The notes beneath the pieces are model-generated. The model did no database searches. It saw only the letters and a list, made by a program, of their open reading frames with translations, and was not told the DNA's origin. From positions 1-11,967 of the forward strand of contig JAJRVM010000011.1 of NCBI GenBank assembly GCA_024277285.1: a stretch of 11,967 nucleotides of DNA, given 5' to 3'. Shown piece by piece: positions 1 to 7,743 of the stretch. Position 1 is the stretch's first letter. Each line of letters opens with the position of its first letter. Source of the stretch: Planctomycetota bacterium (GTDB taxonomy: Bacteria; Planctomycetota; Planctomycetia; Pirellulales; Pirellulaceae). The position numbers were made by a program, and so were the translations under genes.

Positions 1-159
1 GTCCATGTCCTTCTTGCCCGTGCATTGCTGCCCTCGGCTGCTAGCTGCTTGCGCGCGGCACCTCATCGGCCCTCTACGCGCAGAACAAAGACGGGATCAA
101 CAACTCCACCAGCGAAGGCCGACTTACTAGCAGCCCGGGCGGGGTTCAAGATATAGTCG

Positions 160-384
160 CAATGGGCCAGGGTTACGCTGGACAAGTAACTTGAGACTTT
201 GGACGCCTATTCGGGTCAGCCAGTCTAAGACGTAGCAAATCTGTATTACACCGGGCTTACCGACGTTGCTCGCGTTCGCAGCAAGGGTGCCGAACCGAAA
301 CCGTTTGAGCTGGATCCGCAATTCCACGTGGAACTGCCGGTCGACGTTGCCCCCGAGGGAATGAGCTGGTTTGTAATCGAATAG
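160..384 (+). pseudogene. Decayed 3' end of an unidentified, probably secreted protein gene
   Basis: Reading frame 1 gives a convincing protein C-terminus from about 229 to the TAG at 382-384. It includes NLYYTGLTDVARVR, then ELDPQFHVELPVDVAP and a final MSWFVIE, with the alternating hydrophobic pattern of a beta-sandwich tail. Upstream in the same frame the sequence still looks coding (WARVTLDK near 163-186, LETLDAYSGQPV near 190-225) but is broken by stops at 154-156 (TAG), 187-189 (TAA) and 226-228 (TAA). Before about 150 no frame is convincing, although frame 3 is open from 45 to 191. I do not recognise the family. The tail resembles C-terminal domains of planctomycete secreted carbohydrate-active or structural proteins, but that is an impression only. 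It is best read as a pseudogene, or as a gene hit by base-calling errors. Confidence 0.5.
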
Positions 385-878
385 CCTCACCGGGCGGCGG
401 GGCGACCAACCAATTTCGAGCTACCGCTCGGACCGGCGCAGAAAAAGACAAACAAACCAACAGTAACAAAGCCCCACTTAACCACCGTTGCAGGCACATA
501 CCCGTAGGCCTCCTTGGCTTATTAATGCCATACTACTTCGTATAGAGAGTTCTCGGTCCTTCGTCCTCCAGTCACGCGTCCTCGACCCAGCCACGCACTA
601 TCGCGTCTCGGGGTTGGGCAAACCTGGGAGAATAGGATATATTCTACATTCCACACGATGGCCTGTTCAGTGAAGCCGCCAGTGAAACCGTCAATACACT
701 CAAAACTGCGTGCCGGCGAGATCCCTGTTGAGGGCCGCATCGTCGCTAGCCCAACAAGATTCTTCACCAGAGGCACAAAGCGGTTGGGGGCGATCAGCAA
801 ACAACCAGACGGTAATTTCAGACAGCCATGCCAGATCTCGATGCACACCCAACTGTAGATGGCGAAAGTGTTACTCAT
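385..878. other. Spacer with no confident gene; possible coding remnants
   Basis: No start codon with a ribosome binding site opens a credible gene here. Two short pieces look weakly coding on the plus strand. One, in frame 3 near 639-700, reads IFYIPHDGLFSEAASETVN. The other, in frame 1 near 706-858, reads GEIPVEGRIVASPTRFF and continues to a TAG at 856-858. They could be two halves of one frameshifted 3' end. A small inverted repeat, AGAATA (629-634) with TATTCT (640-645), lies just before them. I recognise no family, and the stretch may be only eroded DNA. Confidence 0.3.
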
Positions 879-879
879 T

Positions 880-926
880 CAGTTTTGACAACGTGCAGTT
901 TTGACAACGTGCAGTTTTGACAACGT
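880..926 (+). repeat. Three tandem 16-bp repeats carrying TTGACA
   Basis: The unit GCAGTTTTGACAACGT occurs at 895-910 and 911-926 without mismatch. A third copy at 880-894 is identical but lacks the first G. Each unit contains TTGACA (885-890, 901-906, 917-922), the consensus -35 hexamer of housekeeping promoters, spaced exactly 16 bp apart. No good -10 hexamer sits 16-18 bp after any of them. The array ends 14 bp before the ATG at 941 of the GH99-like gene, so it overlaps its leader and may be an operator array or a slippage expansion. Confidence 0.8.
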
Positions 927-940
927 GGAGAACGAATGCG

Positions 941-1030
941 ATGAATCGGACGATCACCCTACTTAGCTTCGTTGCTGGTGTTCTGCTTTGCGCCAACCTG
1001 CACGCGGAAGATCGGTCGAGCACGCCGTAG
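941..1030 (+). pseudogene. Signal-peptide segment of the GH99-like gene, ended by an in-frame TAG
   Basis: An ATG at 941, with GGAG at 927-930 upstream, starts MNRTITLLSFVAGVLLCANL, followed by HAEDRSSTP and a TAG at 1028-1030. This is a textbook Sec signal peptide: a basic N-terminus, a hydrophobic core at residues 4-18 and a likely cleavage after LHA near residue 22. It is in the same frame as the GH99-like body, which resumes with TITVASYYFG directly after the TAG. A single C-to-T change from CAG would explain the stop. I infer that the original gene ran from 941 to 2158 and encoded an exported protein of 405 residues. Confidence 0.75.
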
Positions 1031-1039
1031 ACGATTACC

Positions 1040-2158
1040 GTGGCGAGTTATTATTTTGGCAACTACCATCCTGGCGACCCACGCAACATCAAGCTCAAGG
1101 ATAAGGACTGGTCGGAATGGGACCTGGTCAAGGCAGCACGACCGCGTTTTCCAGGCCACCATCAACCCAAGGTGCCGCTGTGGGGCTATCAGGATGAGTC
1201 TGATCCCAAGGTGATGGCCCAGAAGATCGATGCGGCAGCAGACTACGGAGTCGATGCGTTCATTTTCGACTGGTATTACTATGACGATGGTCCTTACCTG
1301 GACCGTCCCATCGACTTGGGATTCCTCAAGGCGTCCAATAACCGACGCCTCAAGTTTGCGTTCATGTGGGCGAATCACGATTGGATCGATATTCACCCCT
1401 ACAAAAAGGGAACGCCACGCAAGGTCCTGTTTCCCGGCAAAGTGACGCCCGAGACCTTTGCGAAAGTCGGCGACCACGTTATCCGTAACTACTTTCAGCA
1501 TCCTTCCTACTGGAAGATCGATGGCAAACCCTACTTCTCCTTCTATGACTTGACCACGTTGCTGGCCAGTTTCGGGTCTGTCAAAGCCACTCGTGAAGCA
1601 CTCGACACATTCCGCGAAAAAGCGCGCGCGGCAGGCTTGCCTGGCTTGCACTTGAACGCGGTTGTTTGGGGACGGGCAATTTTGCCCGGCGAAAAGAAAC
1701 CGGCAGATCCAGGGAAACTGGTCCATGACCTTGGCTTCGACTCGGTTACCTCCTATGTGTGGATTCACCATGTGGCGCTGCCCGATCAGCAAACCGACTT
1801 CAACGTTGTGCGCGACAAATATTTCAAGTACTGGGACGAGGCACGAAAGACCTTCGATGTTCCCTATTATCCGAACGTTACCATGGGATGGGATTCGAGC
1901 CCGCGCACAGATCAGCAAGACGAATTCGGTAATTTCGGCTATCCGTTTACCAATACCATGAGCGGCAATACGCCAGAACGGTTCCGTGAAGCGCTGCAGA
2001 TGACCAAACAACGTTTGCTGGCTCAACCCCATGGGCCCCGTGTGCTGACCATCAACTGTTGGAATGAATGGACCGAAGGGAGCTATCTGGAACCTGACAC
2101 CGTCCACGGTATGAAGTATCTCGAAGCGGTCCGAAATGTGTTTGGCGCAGCGAACTAG
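1040..2158 (+). CDS. GH99-like / WbsX-domain protein (body of an interrupted gene)
   Basis: This is a 372-residue body of the WbsX family (Pfam Glyco_tran_WbsX, usually annotated as glycoside hydrolase family 99-like). Family landmarks in order are VASYYFGNYHPGD at the N-terminus, the region around QPKVPLWGYQDESDP, then the beta-strand DAFIFDWYYYDDGPYLD, FAFMWANHDW, KPYFSFYDL, LNAVVWG, NVTMGWDSSPR and the signature WNEWTEGSYLEPD near the C-terminus. Acidic residues in the last two blocks are the kind expected in a glycosidase-like TIM barrel. Family members are linked to alpha-mannan-type hydrolysis or to polysaccharide assembly; the substrate cannot be told here. The GTG at 1040 is only a convenience start, because no Shine-Dalgarno precedes it. 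The true start is probably the ATG at 941, separated by a TAG at 1028-1030, so the gene is either inactive or wrongly sequenced. The spacer to the next gene is about 320 bp. Confidence 0.85.
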   Translation: MASYYFGNYHPGDPRNIKLKDKDWSEWDLVKAARPRFPGHHQPKVPLWGYQDESDPKVMAQKIDAAADYGVDAFIFDWYYYDDGPYLDRPIDLGFLKASNNRRLKFAFMWANHDWIDIHPYKKGTPRKVLFPGKVTPETFAKVGDHVIRNYFQHPSYWKIDGKPYFSFYDLTTLLASFGSVKATREALDTFREKARAAGLPGLHLNAVVWGRAILPGEKKPADPGKLVHDLGFDSVTSYVWIHHVALPDQQTDFNVVRDKYFKYWDEARKTFDVPYYPNVTMGWDSSPRTDQQDEFGNFGYPFTNTMSGNTPERFREALQMTKQRLLAQPHGPRVLTINCWNEWTEGSYLEPDTVHGMKYLEAVRNVFGAAN

Positions 2159-2476
2159 GCTTCGTTTTTTAGGCCCTCCGGGCCAAACAACGGTCGATGA
2201 TCTGTGGCATTGGCGCCGGAGAAGTGCGCTGCGACACCTGATGTTTGTTGCGCGGTCGCCGCTCACGGCCTTGGATCGTGGACGGTTACTTTATCTGTAC
2301 GGCCCCCGATTACTTGGTATGCTGATTACTTGGTATACTGAGCCAACACGCCCCTCGCATTTTCCCCAACGCTGTCGCGCGGCATCGGAGCCGTCACGCG
2401 ATTCACGGCGCTGGTCGCCATGGCCCCGCCAACCATCATCGCGGCTCGACACCATCGCGTTTCAAGGAGTTCTTCG
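2159..2476. promoter_or_regulatory. Intergenic leader of the giant PQQ gene, with a duplicated extended -10 motif
   Basis: This spacer has no gene. A short hairpin, GGCCC (2172-2176) with GGGCC (2180-2184), follows a T-run at 2165-2170. The T-run is on the wrong side for a plus-strand terminator. A 16-bp unit, GATTACTTGGTATGCT (2308-2323), is directly repeated at 2324-2339 with one change, G to A. The second copy creates TGGTATACT (2331-2339), which fits an extended -10 element (TGnTATAAT) in five of six hexamer positions. Transcription from there would give a leader of about 130 nt before the GTG at 2477. The promoter assignment is inference. Confidence 0.4.
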
Positions 2477-5400
2477 GTGAAACAAATCAGCACCATGTGG
2501 CTTACCGTTCTTGTCGCCTTGGTTGTCACCGCTTCGAACGGCACGCAAGCTGCAGACTGGCCTGCCTATCGGCATGACTTGCAACGCAGTGGTGTAACGC
2601 GCGAAGTCTTGTCGATGCCGCTCCATCCACATTGGACGTACCAATCGGCACATCAGCCGCGTCCTGCGTGGCCCGAACCGGGACGCGAGCTGAATCGATT
2701 GGCGTTCGACCGAGCTCAAGAAGTGACGTCGGCGGCCGGTTTGGTCTTCTTTGGCTCCTCAAGTGACCACAAGGTCTACGCCATTGACTTGGCAACAGGA
2801 AAGCCCAGATGGAACTTCTTCACCGAAGGGCCGGTTCGATTCGCGCCGACTATCTTTCAAGACCAGGTCTTCGTCGCATCCGATGACGGTGTGCTCTATT
2901 GTCTCAACGCCGCCGACGGCCGGCTCCGTTGGAAATTCCGTGGCGGGCCGCGCGACGAGCGGATGATCGGCAATGGTCAACTCATCTCACGTTGGCCACT
3001 GCGTAGCGGCGTGGCAGTCGACGAGGGTGTGGTCTATTTTGCCGCCGGCATGTGGCCCAACGAAGGTGTTTTCCTGTTCGCCTTGGAGGCGGCAAGTGGC
3101 AAGGTGATTTGGAAGAACGACACAACAGGAACCGGCTACATCGATCAACCTCACCCGCCATCATCCGCCGTCACGGGAGTTGCCCCCCAAGGTTATTTGC
3201 TTGGCCAGGCAGACCGATTGTTTCTGCCCACCGGCCGAAGTGTACCGGCGGCCTACGACCGGAGCAACGGTCAGCTGCTGTTCTACCGCAGCCGCCCGAA
3301 CTCGTGGGGCGATCGTTGGGGCGGGAGTTGGAACACGATCGCGGGCGACTTGTTACTCAGCTGGCGTTGCCACATCGGCCCCGATATGGCACCGTTGGAA
3401 GGCGAATACGCGCCCGATCCGAACGACGGAATCGTGGCGTTTGACGCGCAGTCCGGCGCCGTCAAACGAGACTTCCCCGGCAAACTGCAAGCCGTTGTTC
3501 AGGACAACACGATTTTCATGTCGGGTAGTGGCAAGGTCACGGCCTATGATTTCGAGAAGTGGTCGAACGGTGTGGCAGCAGACAAATGCATGCGCTGGGA
3601 AACGCCTCACGCGCGCGCCTACGCATTGATCCTTGCGGGTGACGCCCTCGTTGTGGGGGGCGATGGCATCGTCACGGCAATCGATGCTGTTACTGGAGAA
3701 GTGCTCTGGAGCGACAAAGCGGACGGGCAGGTGCGCAGCTTGGCCGTGGCCAACAGTCGGCTGCTTGTCAGCACAACAACCGGCCAGATTAAGTGTTACG
3801 GCCAACAGACCTCGACGCCCCCCTCCGCGATGTCTTTTCAGCACGATACGACCGATTTTGCCGCGGCCAAGAATCGCCAAGCGACCGCAGCGCTGGCTCG
3901 TAAGATCCTCGATTCCACTCGAAAGAGAGCTGGGTTCTGCCTGGTCCTTGGGCTCGGAAACGGCCAGCTCTTGTACGAGTTGGCGACGCAATCAGAACTC
4001 ACGGTCTATTGCTTGGAGGACGATGCACAGAAGATCGCCCAAGCACGTTTATCGCTCGATCGAGCTGGATTGTACGGCAAACGGATCGTGATCCATCACA
4101 ATCGACTCGACGGCCAGTGTTATCCCGACTACTTTGCTGACCTGATCGTATTGCCGGTAACCACGCCGGAGTTCTTGCAGCGGCAATCGGCCACCGAAGT
4201 GTTTCGCGTGCTACATCCCTACGGGGGCGTCCTCTATGCCGTCAACGGTGGCGACCGCACGTCGACGCGGGCGGTCGAGCAATGGATCAGTGCGGCTGAT
4301 ATGCCGGCGACCAACGTCGAAACGACTTCGGGCGCTATCCAAGTCGTACGTGGCAAGCTGCCAGGGGCCGGTGATTGGACGCACCAATATGCAAGTGCTC
4401 AAAAAAGTGGTTGCTCGACCGATCAGTTGGCAAAATTGCCTCTGAAACTGCTTTGGTTTGGCGAACCGGGACCCGCCGAATTAGTGTCTCGCCATTGGAA
4501 AGGGCCCGCCCCGCTATGCGTGAATGGACGGATGTATGTGGTTGGCCAGGATTGCCTGTTGGGAGTTGATGCCTACAACGGCCGCCAACTGTGGCGCCGC
4601 GACTTGCCCAACCTGGGGCGAACGCCAGTTTCCGAGACGGGCAGCAATGTGGCGGCGGACGACCAGTCGGTCTATGCGGTGATCGATCGCACTTGTTTAC
4701 GGCTGGACGGCCATACGGGCAAAACGCTGCAAACCTACCAGATGCCCAGGTTGCCTGGAAATGCGTCTCCCGATGGCAAACCGATTGCCAAGGCGAAATC
4801 GTTGGTGTGGGGTTATCTTGCCGTTGGCCCGGCAGGCATCCTCGGCAGCATTGGCAACAGTCGGCGTGGGCAAGCCGTCTTCCTGCTCGATGACAGCGGC
4901 AAGACGGTCTGGATCTACCAGGCCAAAGGGGGAGTCGGCAACAATGCGATTGCGATGGATCGGGACCACGTCTACTTGATCGATCAGACCGAACCCGGTC
5001 GGATTACCGCAGCACGCCGCCGCGGCCAGAAACTTGATGTCGTTTGGAAGCTGGTGGCGTTGGAGTTAGCTACGGGGAAGACCGCGTGGGAAACCGACCA
5101 GGGGATTAGCGGACGCACTCACTTGTGGCTAGGCGACGGTCTGCTGTTGGCAACGGGCGGACGCACGATGTGCGGATACGATCCCACCACTGGCCAACAG
5201 CGTTACGCACGCGACGTAGCGATGAAGCGTTCGCCTGTTATCGTCGGCGATACGATTTACGGTGAACCCGCCGCGTTCGACTTGGCAACAGGTACGCCGA
5301 GACAGCGGCGCAGCCCGTTCACGGGGACGGCGACGGACTGGAACTTTTCACGATCGTATGGGTGTGGAGCGATTTCCGCGTCCCCCAATCTGTTGTTATT

Positions 5401-6184
5401 CCGCAGCGGCACGCTGGGCATCGACGACATTGCCGGCGATACGGGCGTGCACAACTTTGGAGGCGTGCGCGCCGGTTGTTATGTCAATGCGATTGCTGCC
5501 GCGGGCCTGGTGCTGATGCCGACATCGGATGCCGGCTGCACCTGTTCGTACTGCTACCAGACGACGATCGCGCTGGCACCCGCGCGGCGAAGCGAGAATT
5601 GGTCCATTTTCTTCGACCGGCTGCCCAACACATCGGTACACCAGGCAGCGCTCAACCTTGGCGCGCCGGGTGACCAACGAGATCCCGACGGCACACTTTG
5701 GCTCGCGGCGCCGCGCCCCGAAACCACTTCGGGCCGGCGCGACATTGCCGTTCCGTTCCGCTTCTCGTCGTCCCGAGGCGTGCAGACTTATCGAGCGAAC
5801 GCGGACGTCGTCGGAATCGAAAATACCGACCGACCATGGGTCTATACCAGTGGCGTGAAGGGGCCCGTGCGGGCCGAACTCGACCTACAGATTCTGGATC
5901 GAGGTATCACCGTCTGGCCTGTCGACAGTCCGATCTCCGCCGATGGACACCAGCGGGAAAAATGCTGGGACGGCTACCGGAACGTCGCGGCGGGGCCACA
6001 CGGCGAACGAGTGGCATTGCGTTACGACCAGGAGAACCTCTATCTCGGATTCACTCGGCCTGCACGTGGTTCCACTGACGGTGCTCCCCACAACTGGAAA
6101 GCGAAGACAAAAGGCGAAGACGCTTCTGTCTGGGAAGATGATTCGTTTGAGGTCTATTTCAGCGGTATCCCCAACGGGCGCTAA
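2477..6184 (+). CDS. Giant secreted PQQ-type beta-propeller protein with a methyltransferase-like insert, cut off inside a CBM9-like domain
   Basis: The GTG at 2477 is chosen over an in-frame ATG at 2420 because AAGGAG (2464-2469) lies 7 nt before it and it directly opens a Sec signal peptide (core MWLTVLVALVV, cleavage after GTQA near residue 26). The product is 1,235 residues. Residues about 80-160 and 360-450 show PQQ/BamB-like propeller blades (KVYAIDLATGKPRW, VLYCLNAADGRLRWKF, IVTAIDAVTGEVLW). Residues about 460-620 form a Rossmann-type methyltransferase-like domain with glycine motif VLGLGNGQL. Propeller blades resume near residue 675 (LLGVDAYNGRQLWRRDL) and end with GCGAISASPNLLLF and GCTCSYCYQ, a cysteine-rich close seen in planctomycete relatives. 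A CBM9-like sandwich starts near residue 1,140 (VALRYDQENLYLGF, WEDDSFEVYFSG) and is stopped by the TAA at 6182-6184. The same frame continues at 6185. The biochemical role is unknown; secretion and carbohydrate binding are inferred. Confidence 0.8.
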   Translation: MKQISTMWLTVLVALVVTASNGTQAADWPAYRHDLQRSGVTREVLSMPLHPHWTYQSAHQPRPAWPEPGRELNRLAFDRAQEVTSAAGLVFFGSSSDHKVYAIDLATGKPRWNFFTEGPVRFAPTIFQDQVFVASDDGVLYCLNAADGRLRWKFRGGPRDERMIGNGQLISRWPLRSGVAVDEGVVYFAAGMWPNEGVFLFALEAASGKVIWKNDTTGTGYIDQPHPPSSAVTGVAPQGYLLGQADRLFLPTGRSVPAAYDRSNGQLLFYRSRPNSWGDRWGGSWNTIAGDLLLSWRCHIGPDMAPLEGEYAPDPNDGIVAFDAQSGAVKRDFPGKLQAVVQDNTIFMSGSGKVTAYDFEKWSNGVAADKCMRWETPHARAYALILAGDALVVGGDGIVTAIDAVTGEVLWSDKADGQVRSLAVANSRLLVSTTTGQIKCYGQQTSTPPSAMSFQHDTTDFAAAKNRQATAALARKILDSTRKRAGFCLVLGLGNGQLLYELATQSELTVYCLEDDAQKIAQARLSLDRAGLYGKRIVIHHNRLDGQCYPDYFADLIVLPVTTPEFLQRQSATEVFRVLHPYGGVLYAVNGGDRTSTRAVEQWISAADMPATNVETTSGAIQVVRGKLPGAGDWTHQYASAQKSGCSTDQLAKLPLKLLWFGEPGPAELVSRHWKGPAPLCVNGRMYVVGQDCLLGVDAYNGRQLWRRDLPNLGRTPVSETGSNVAADDQSVYAVIDRTCLRLDGHTGKTLQTYQMPRLPGNASPDGKPIAKAKSLVWGYLAVGPAGILGSIGNSRRGQAVFLLDDSGKTVWIYQAKGGVGNNAIAMDRDHVYLIDQTEPGRITAARRRGQKLDVVWKLVALELATGKTAWETDQGISGRTHLWLGDGLLLATGGRTMCGYDPTTGQQRYARDVAMKRSPVIVGDTIYGEPAAFDLATGTPRQRRSPFTGTATDWNFSRSYGCGAISASPNLLLFRSGTLGIDDIAGDTGVHNFGGVRAGCYVNAIAAAGLVLMPTSDAGCTCSYCYQTTIALAPARRSENWSIFFDRLPNTSVHQAALNLGAPGDQRDPDGTLWLAAPRPETTSGRRDIAVPFRFSSSRGVQTYRANADVVGIENTDRPWVYTSGVKGPVRAELDLQILDRGITVWPVDSPISADGHQREKCWDGYRNVAAGPHGERVALRYDQENLYLGFTRPARGSTDGAPHNWKAKTKGEDASVWEDDSFEVYFSGIPNGR

Positions 6185-7504
6185 ATGCCGAGCGCTCATT
6201 ATCTCCATTTGGGTGTGTCCGCTTCCGGAGCGTGTTACGACGCATCTTGGTCGTACGTCACCCCTGCCCTGCCCGATTGCGATATCCCTCGTGTCGAAGC
6301 CGAATTGGACGGCGACTCAAAAGATTGGACCGGTCAAGGTCTGCGTGTTGAATCGCTTCCGGGGCCGGGCGGAATGATGCGCAACGCCAACGATCTCGAT
6401 CCCTCGCTGCGCATCGGTTGGAACGACAAGGGCATCTTGGTGTCGGCCGTGATCAAGGATAACCAGGTGCAACCAGCCACCGGTGATGCTCCGTTGGAGC
6501 ATGGTGACAGCTTGGAAATCTGCGTGACTCCGCAGCGTGGAGCGACTGACGGTTATCGGTTGATCATTGCGCCCGACGCGGCTCCAAAGTCCGAGAAGTA
6601 CCGGCTCCATTTCAGCGACTACCGTAAGCAGACCAAGCAGCCCAAACTGGCAGCGGAAGTACACTCGAAGCGGACGAAGGATGGATATCACATTGAGCTG
6701 TGTCTGCCTTGGAGCAACTTGCGGATGACGCCGAAGCTGGGTTCGACTTTCGGTATGCAGCTGTTTGTGAACGACAGTGACAAAAAGGGAGAAAAACCGC
6801 AATTCCAATCGCGCTGGCATCCAGCCGGCGATCCGCAACACGACCCACTGGCCTACCAGACGTTTCATCTGGCAGCCGAGCCCAGCAAAGAGATCGTCTT
6901 TCGGCGCAGCGGCAAACGGGAAGCAAACGGTTTGTATCGCGCCGTTCCGCCGCCTCACTTTCCAATCGCGTTGCCACCTCTTGGAGCGGAGGGTGAGGAT
7001 ACGGCGTTCTCCATGCCATGGACGAGTGGCGTACAGGCCGGTGAGAAACAGCTGACGGCCGAGATCGCCATCCCTTGGGCCGCACTAGCCAAAGCAGGTC
7101 TTTCCCAAGATCAGATCATGGTCTACTTCGCGTTTCGCGGACCGCTCTCTTCGCCACCCGTATTGGGGCGAGGATTCGAACGCTTGCTGATTGTCCCCGC
7201 TCAAGATACGCAGCCGCGCTCATTCACAGTGCGTCTTCACTTCGCCGAGCTCGACTCGATACAACCGGGGCAGCGCACGTTCAGTGTTATGCTGCAGGAT
7301 CAAATCGTACTGGACCACTTCGACATTATGGCCGCCGCCGGTCGGAAGAACCACGCCGTGGTCAAACAGTTTGACAACATCACGGCGTCGCGCGCCATTC
7401 GGATCGAGTTGATTTCAAACTCACCGGAGTTGACCGACAAGACGGTGCCGACGTTATGTGGTATCGAGATTCTGTCGACCGATGAAGCTGTTTTGGAGAA
7501 ATGA
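6185..7504 (+). CDS. Continuation of the giant protein: CBM9-like and malectin-like domains
   Basis: This frame starts with ATG directly after the TAA of the preceding reading frame and is in register with it. It has no Shine-Dalgarno and no signal peptide, so it is most likely the separated C-terminal part of one protein (total about 1,675 codons, 2477-7504). The first residues (SAHYLHLGVSASGACYDASW) complete the CBM9-like sandwich begun before the stop. A second CBM9/DOMON-like domain spans about 6290-6870 (LRIGWNDKGILVSAVIKDN, GDSLEICVTP, YHIELCLPWSNL). A third, weaker copy follows at about 6950-7200 (AEIAIPWAAL). A malectin-like domain closes the protein at about 7220-7480 (FTVRLHFAELDSIQPGQRTF, DHFDIMAAAG, CGIEIL). 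These are carbohydrate-binding folds. Independent translation by termination-reinitiation at TAAATG is possible but would give an unexported half-domain. Confidence 0.75.
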   Translation: MPSAHYLHLGVSASGACYDASWSYVTPALPDCDIPRVEAELDGDSKDWTGQGLRVESLPGPGGMMRNANDLDPSLRIGWNDKGILVSAVIKDNQVQPATGDAPLEHGDSLEICVTPQRGATDGYRLIIAPDAAPKSEKYRLHFSDYRKQTKQPKLAAEVHSKRTKDGYHIELCLPWSNLRMTPKLGSTFGMQLFVNDSDKKGEKPQFQSRWHPAGDPQHDPLAYQTFHLAAEPSKEIVFRRSGKREANGLYRAVPPPHFPIALPPLGAEGEDTAFSMPWTSGVQAGEKQLTAEIAIPWAALAKAGLSQDQIMVYFAFRGPLSSPPVLGRGFERLLIVPAQDTQPRSFTVRLHFAELDSIQPGQRTFSVMLQDQIVLDHFDIMAAAGRKNHAVVKQFDNITASRAIRIELISNSPELTDKTVPTLCGIEILSTDEAVLEK

Positions 7505-7560
7505 AGGCGCGCACGCGACGGCGAACTAATGAATCGCTAAGCAACGCTGGCCGCGAAGCA

Positions 7561-7654
7561 CTCTGCCCGGGCTTGCCCCGGCAGAAGGCCCGACTGGTCA
7601 GTTCTCGCAAGAAGCCCTCTGCCCGGGCATGCCCCGGCAGAAGGCCCGACTGGT
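7561..7654 (+). repeat. Two copies of a 38-bp core with 56-bp period (array 1)
   Basis: The core begins CTCTGCCCGGGCTTGCC and ends CCCGACTGGT. It lies at 7561-7598 and 7617-7654, with one difference (T to A in the loop). The start-to-start distance is 56 bp. Each core contains an imperfect hairpin, TCTGCC...GGCAGA around GGG/CCC. The array starts 57 bp after the stop of the CBM9/malectin reading frame and is followed by TTAGCTACAAGCCACACGCG, which resembles the sequence after array 2 at 9517-9634. The structure suggests a REP-like or BIME-like dispersed element. It has no coding capacity, since 56 is not a multiple of three. Confidence 0.8.
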
Positions 7655-7743
7655 TAGCTACAAGCCACACGCGCCGCTCCTTTTCGTCGGTCGAATGAAT
7701 GTTCTCTTATCCGTCGCTGTCTTGCACGTGTAAATGACACACC

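Noticed and set aside
532..544. Resemblance to a loxP half-site (ACTTCGTATA)
   Set aside because: Only one 10-bp half is present, with no inverted partner across an 8-bp spacer.
2165..2184. Terminator after the GH99-like gene
   Set aside because: The T-run precedes the GGCCC/GGGCC hairpin on the plus strand, and on the minus strand the hairpin is followed by A residues, so neither strand fits an intrinsic terminator.
959..2266. Long minus-strand open frame of 435 codons opposite the GH99-like gene
   Set aside because: It mirrors a clear family match on the plus strand, has no ribosome binding site and reads as low-quality antisense protein.
150..6184. Reassignment of TAA or TAG to a sense codon
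   Set aside because: TAG clearly ends the GH99-like, WYL-like and DUF1080 genes, and the intact genes have no internal TAA, so local mutation or error is simpler.
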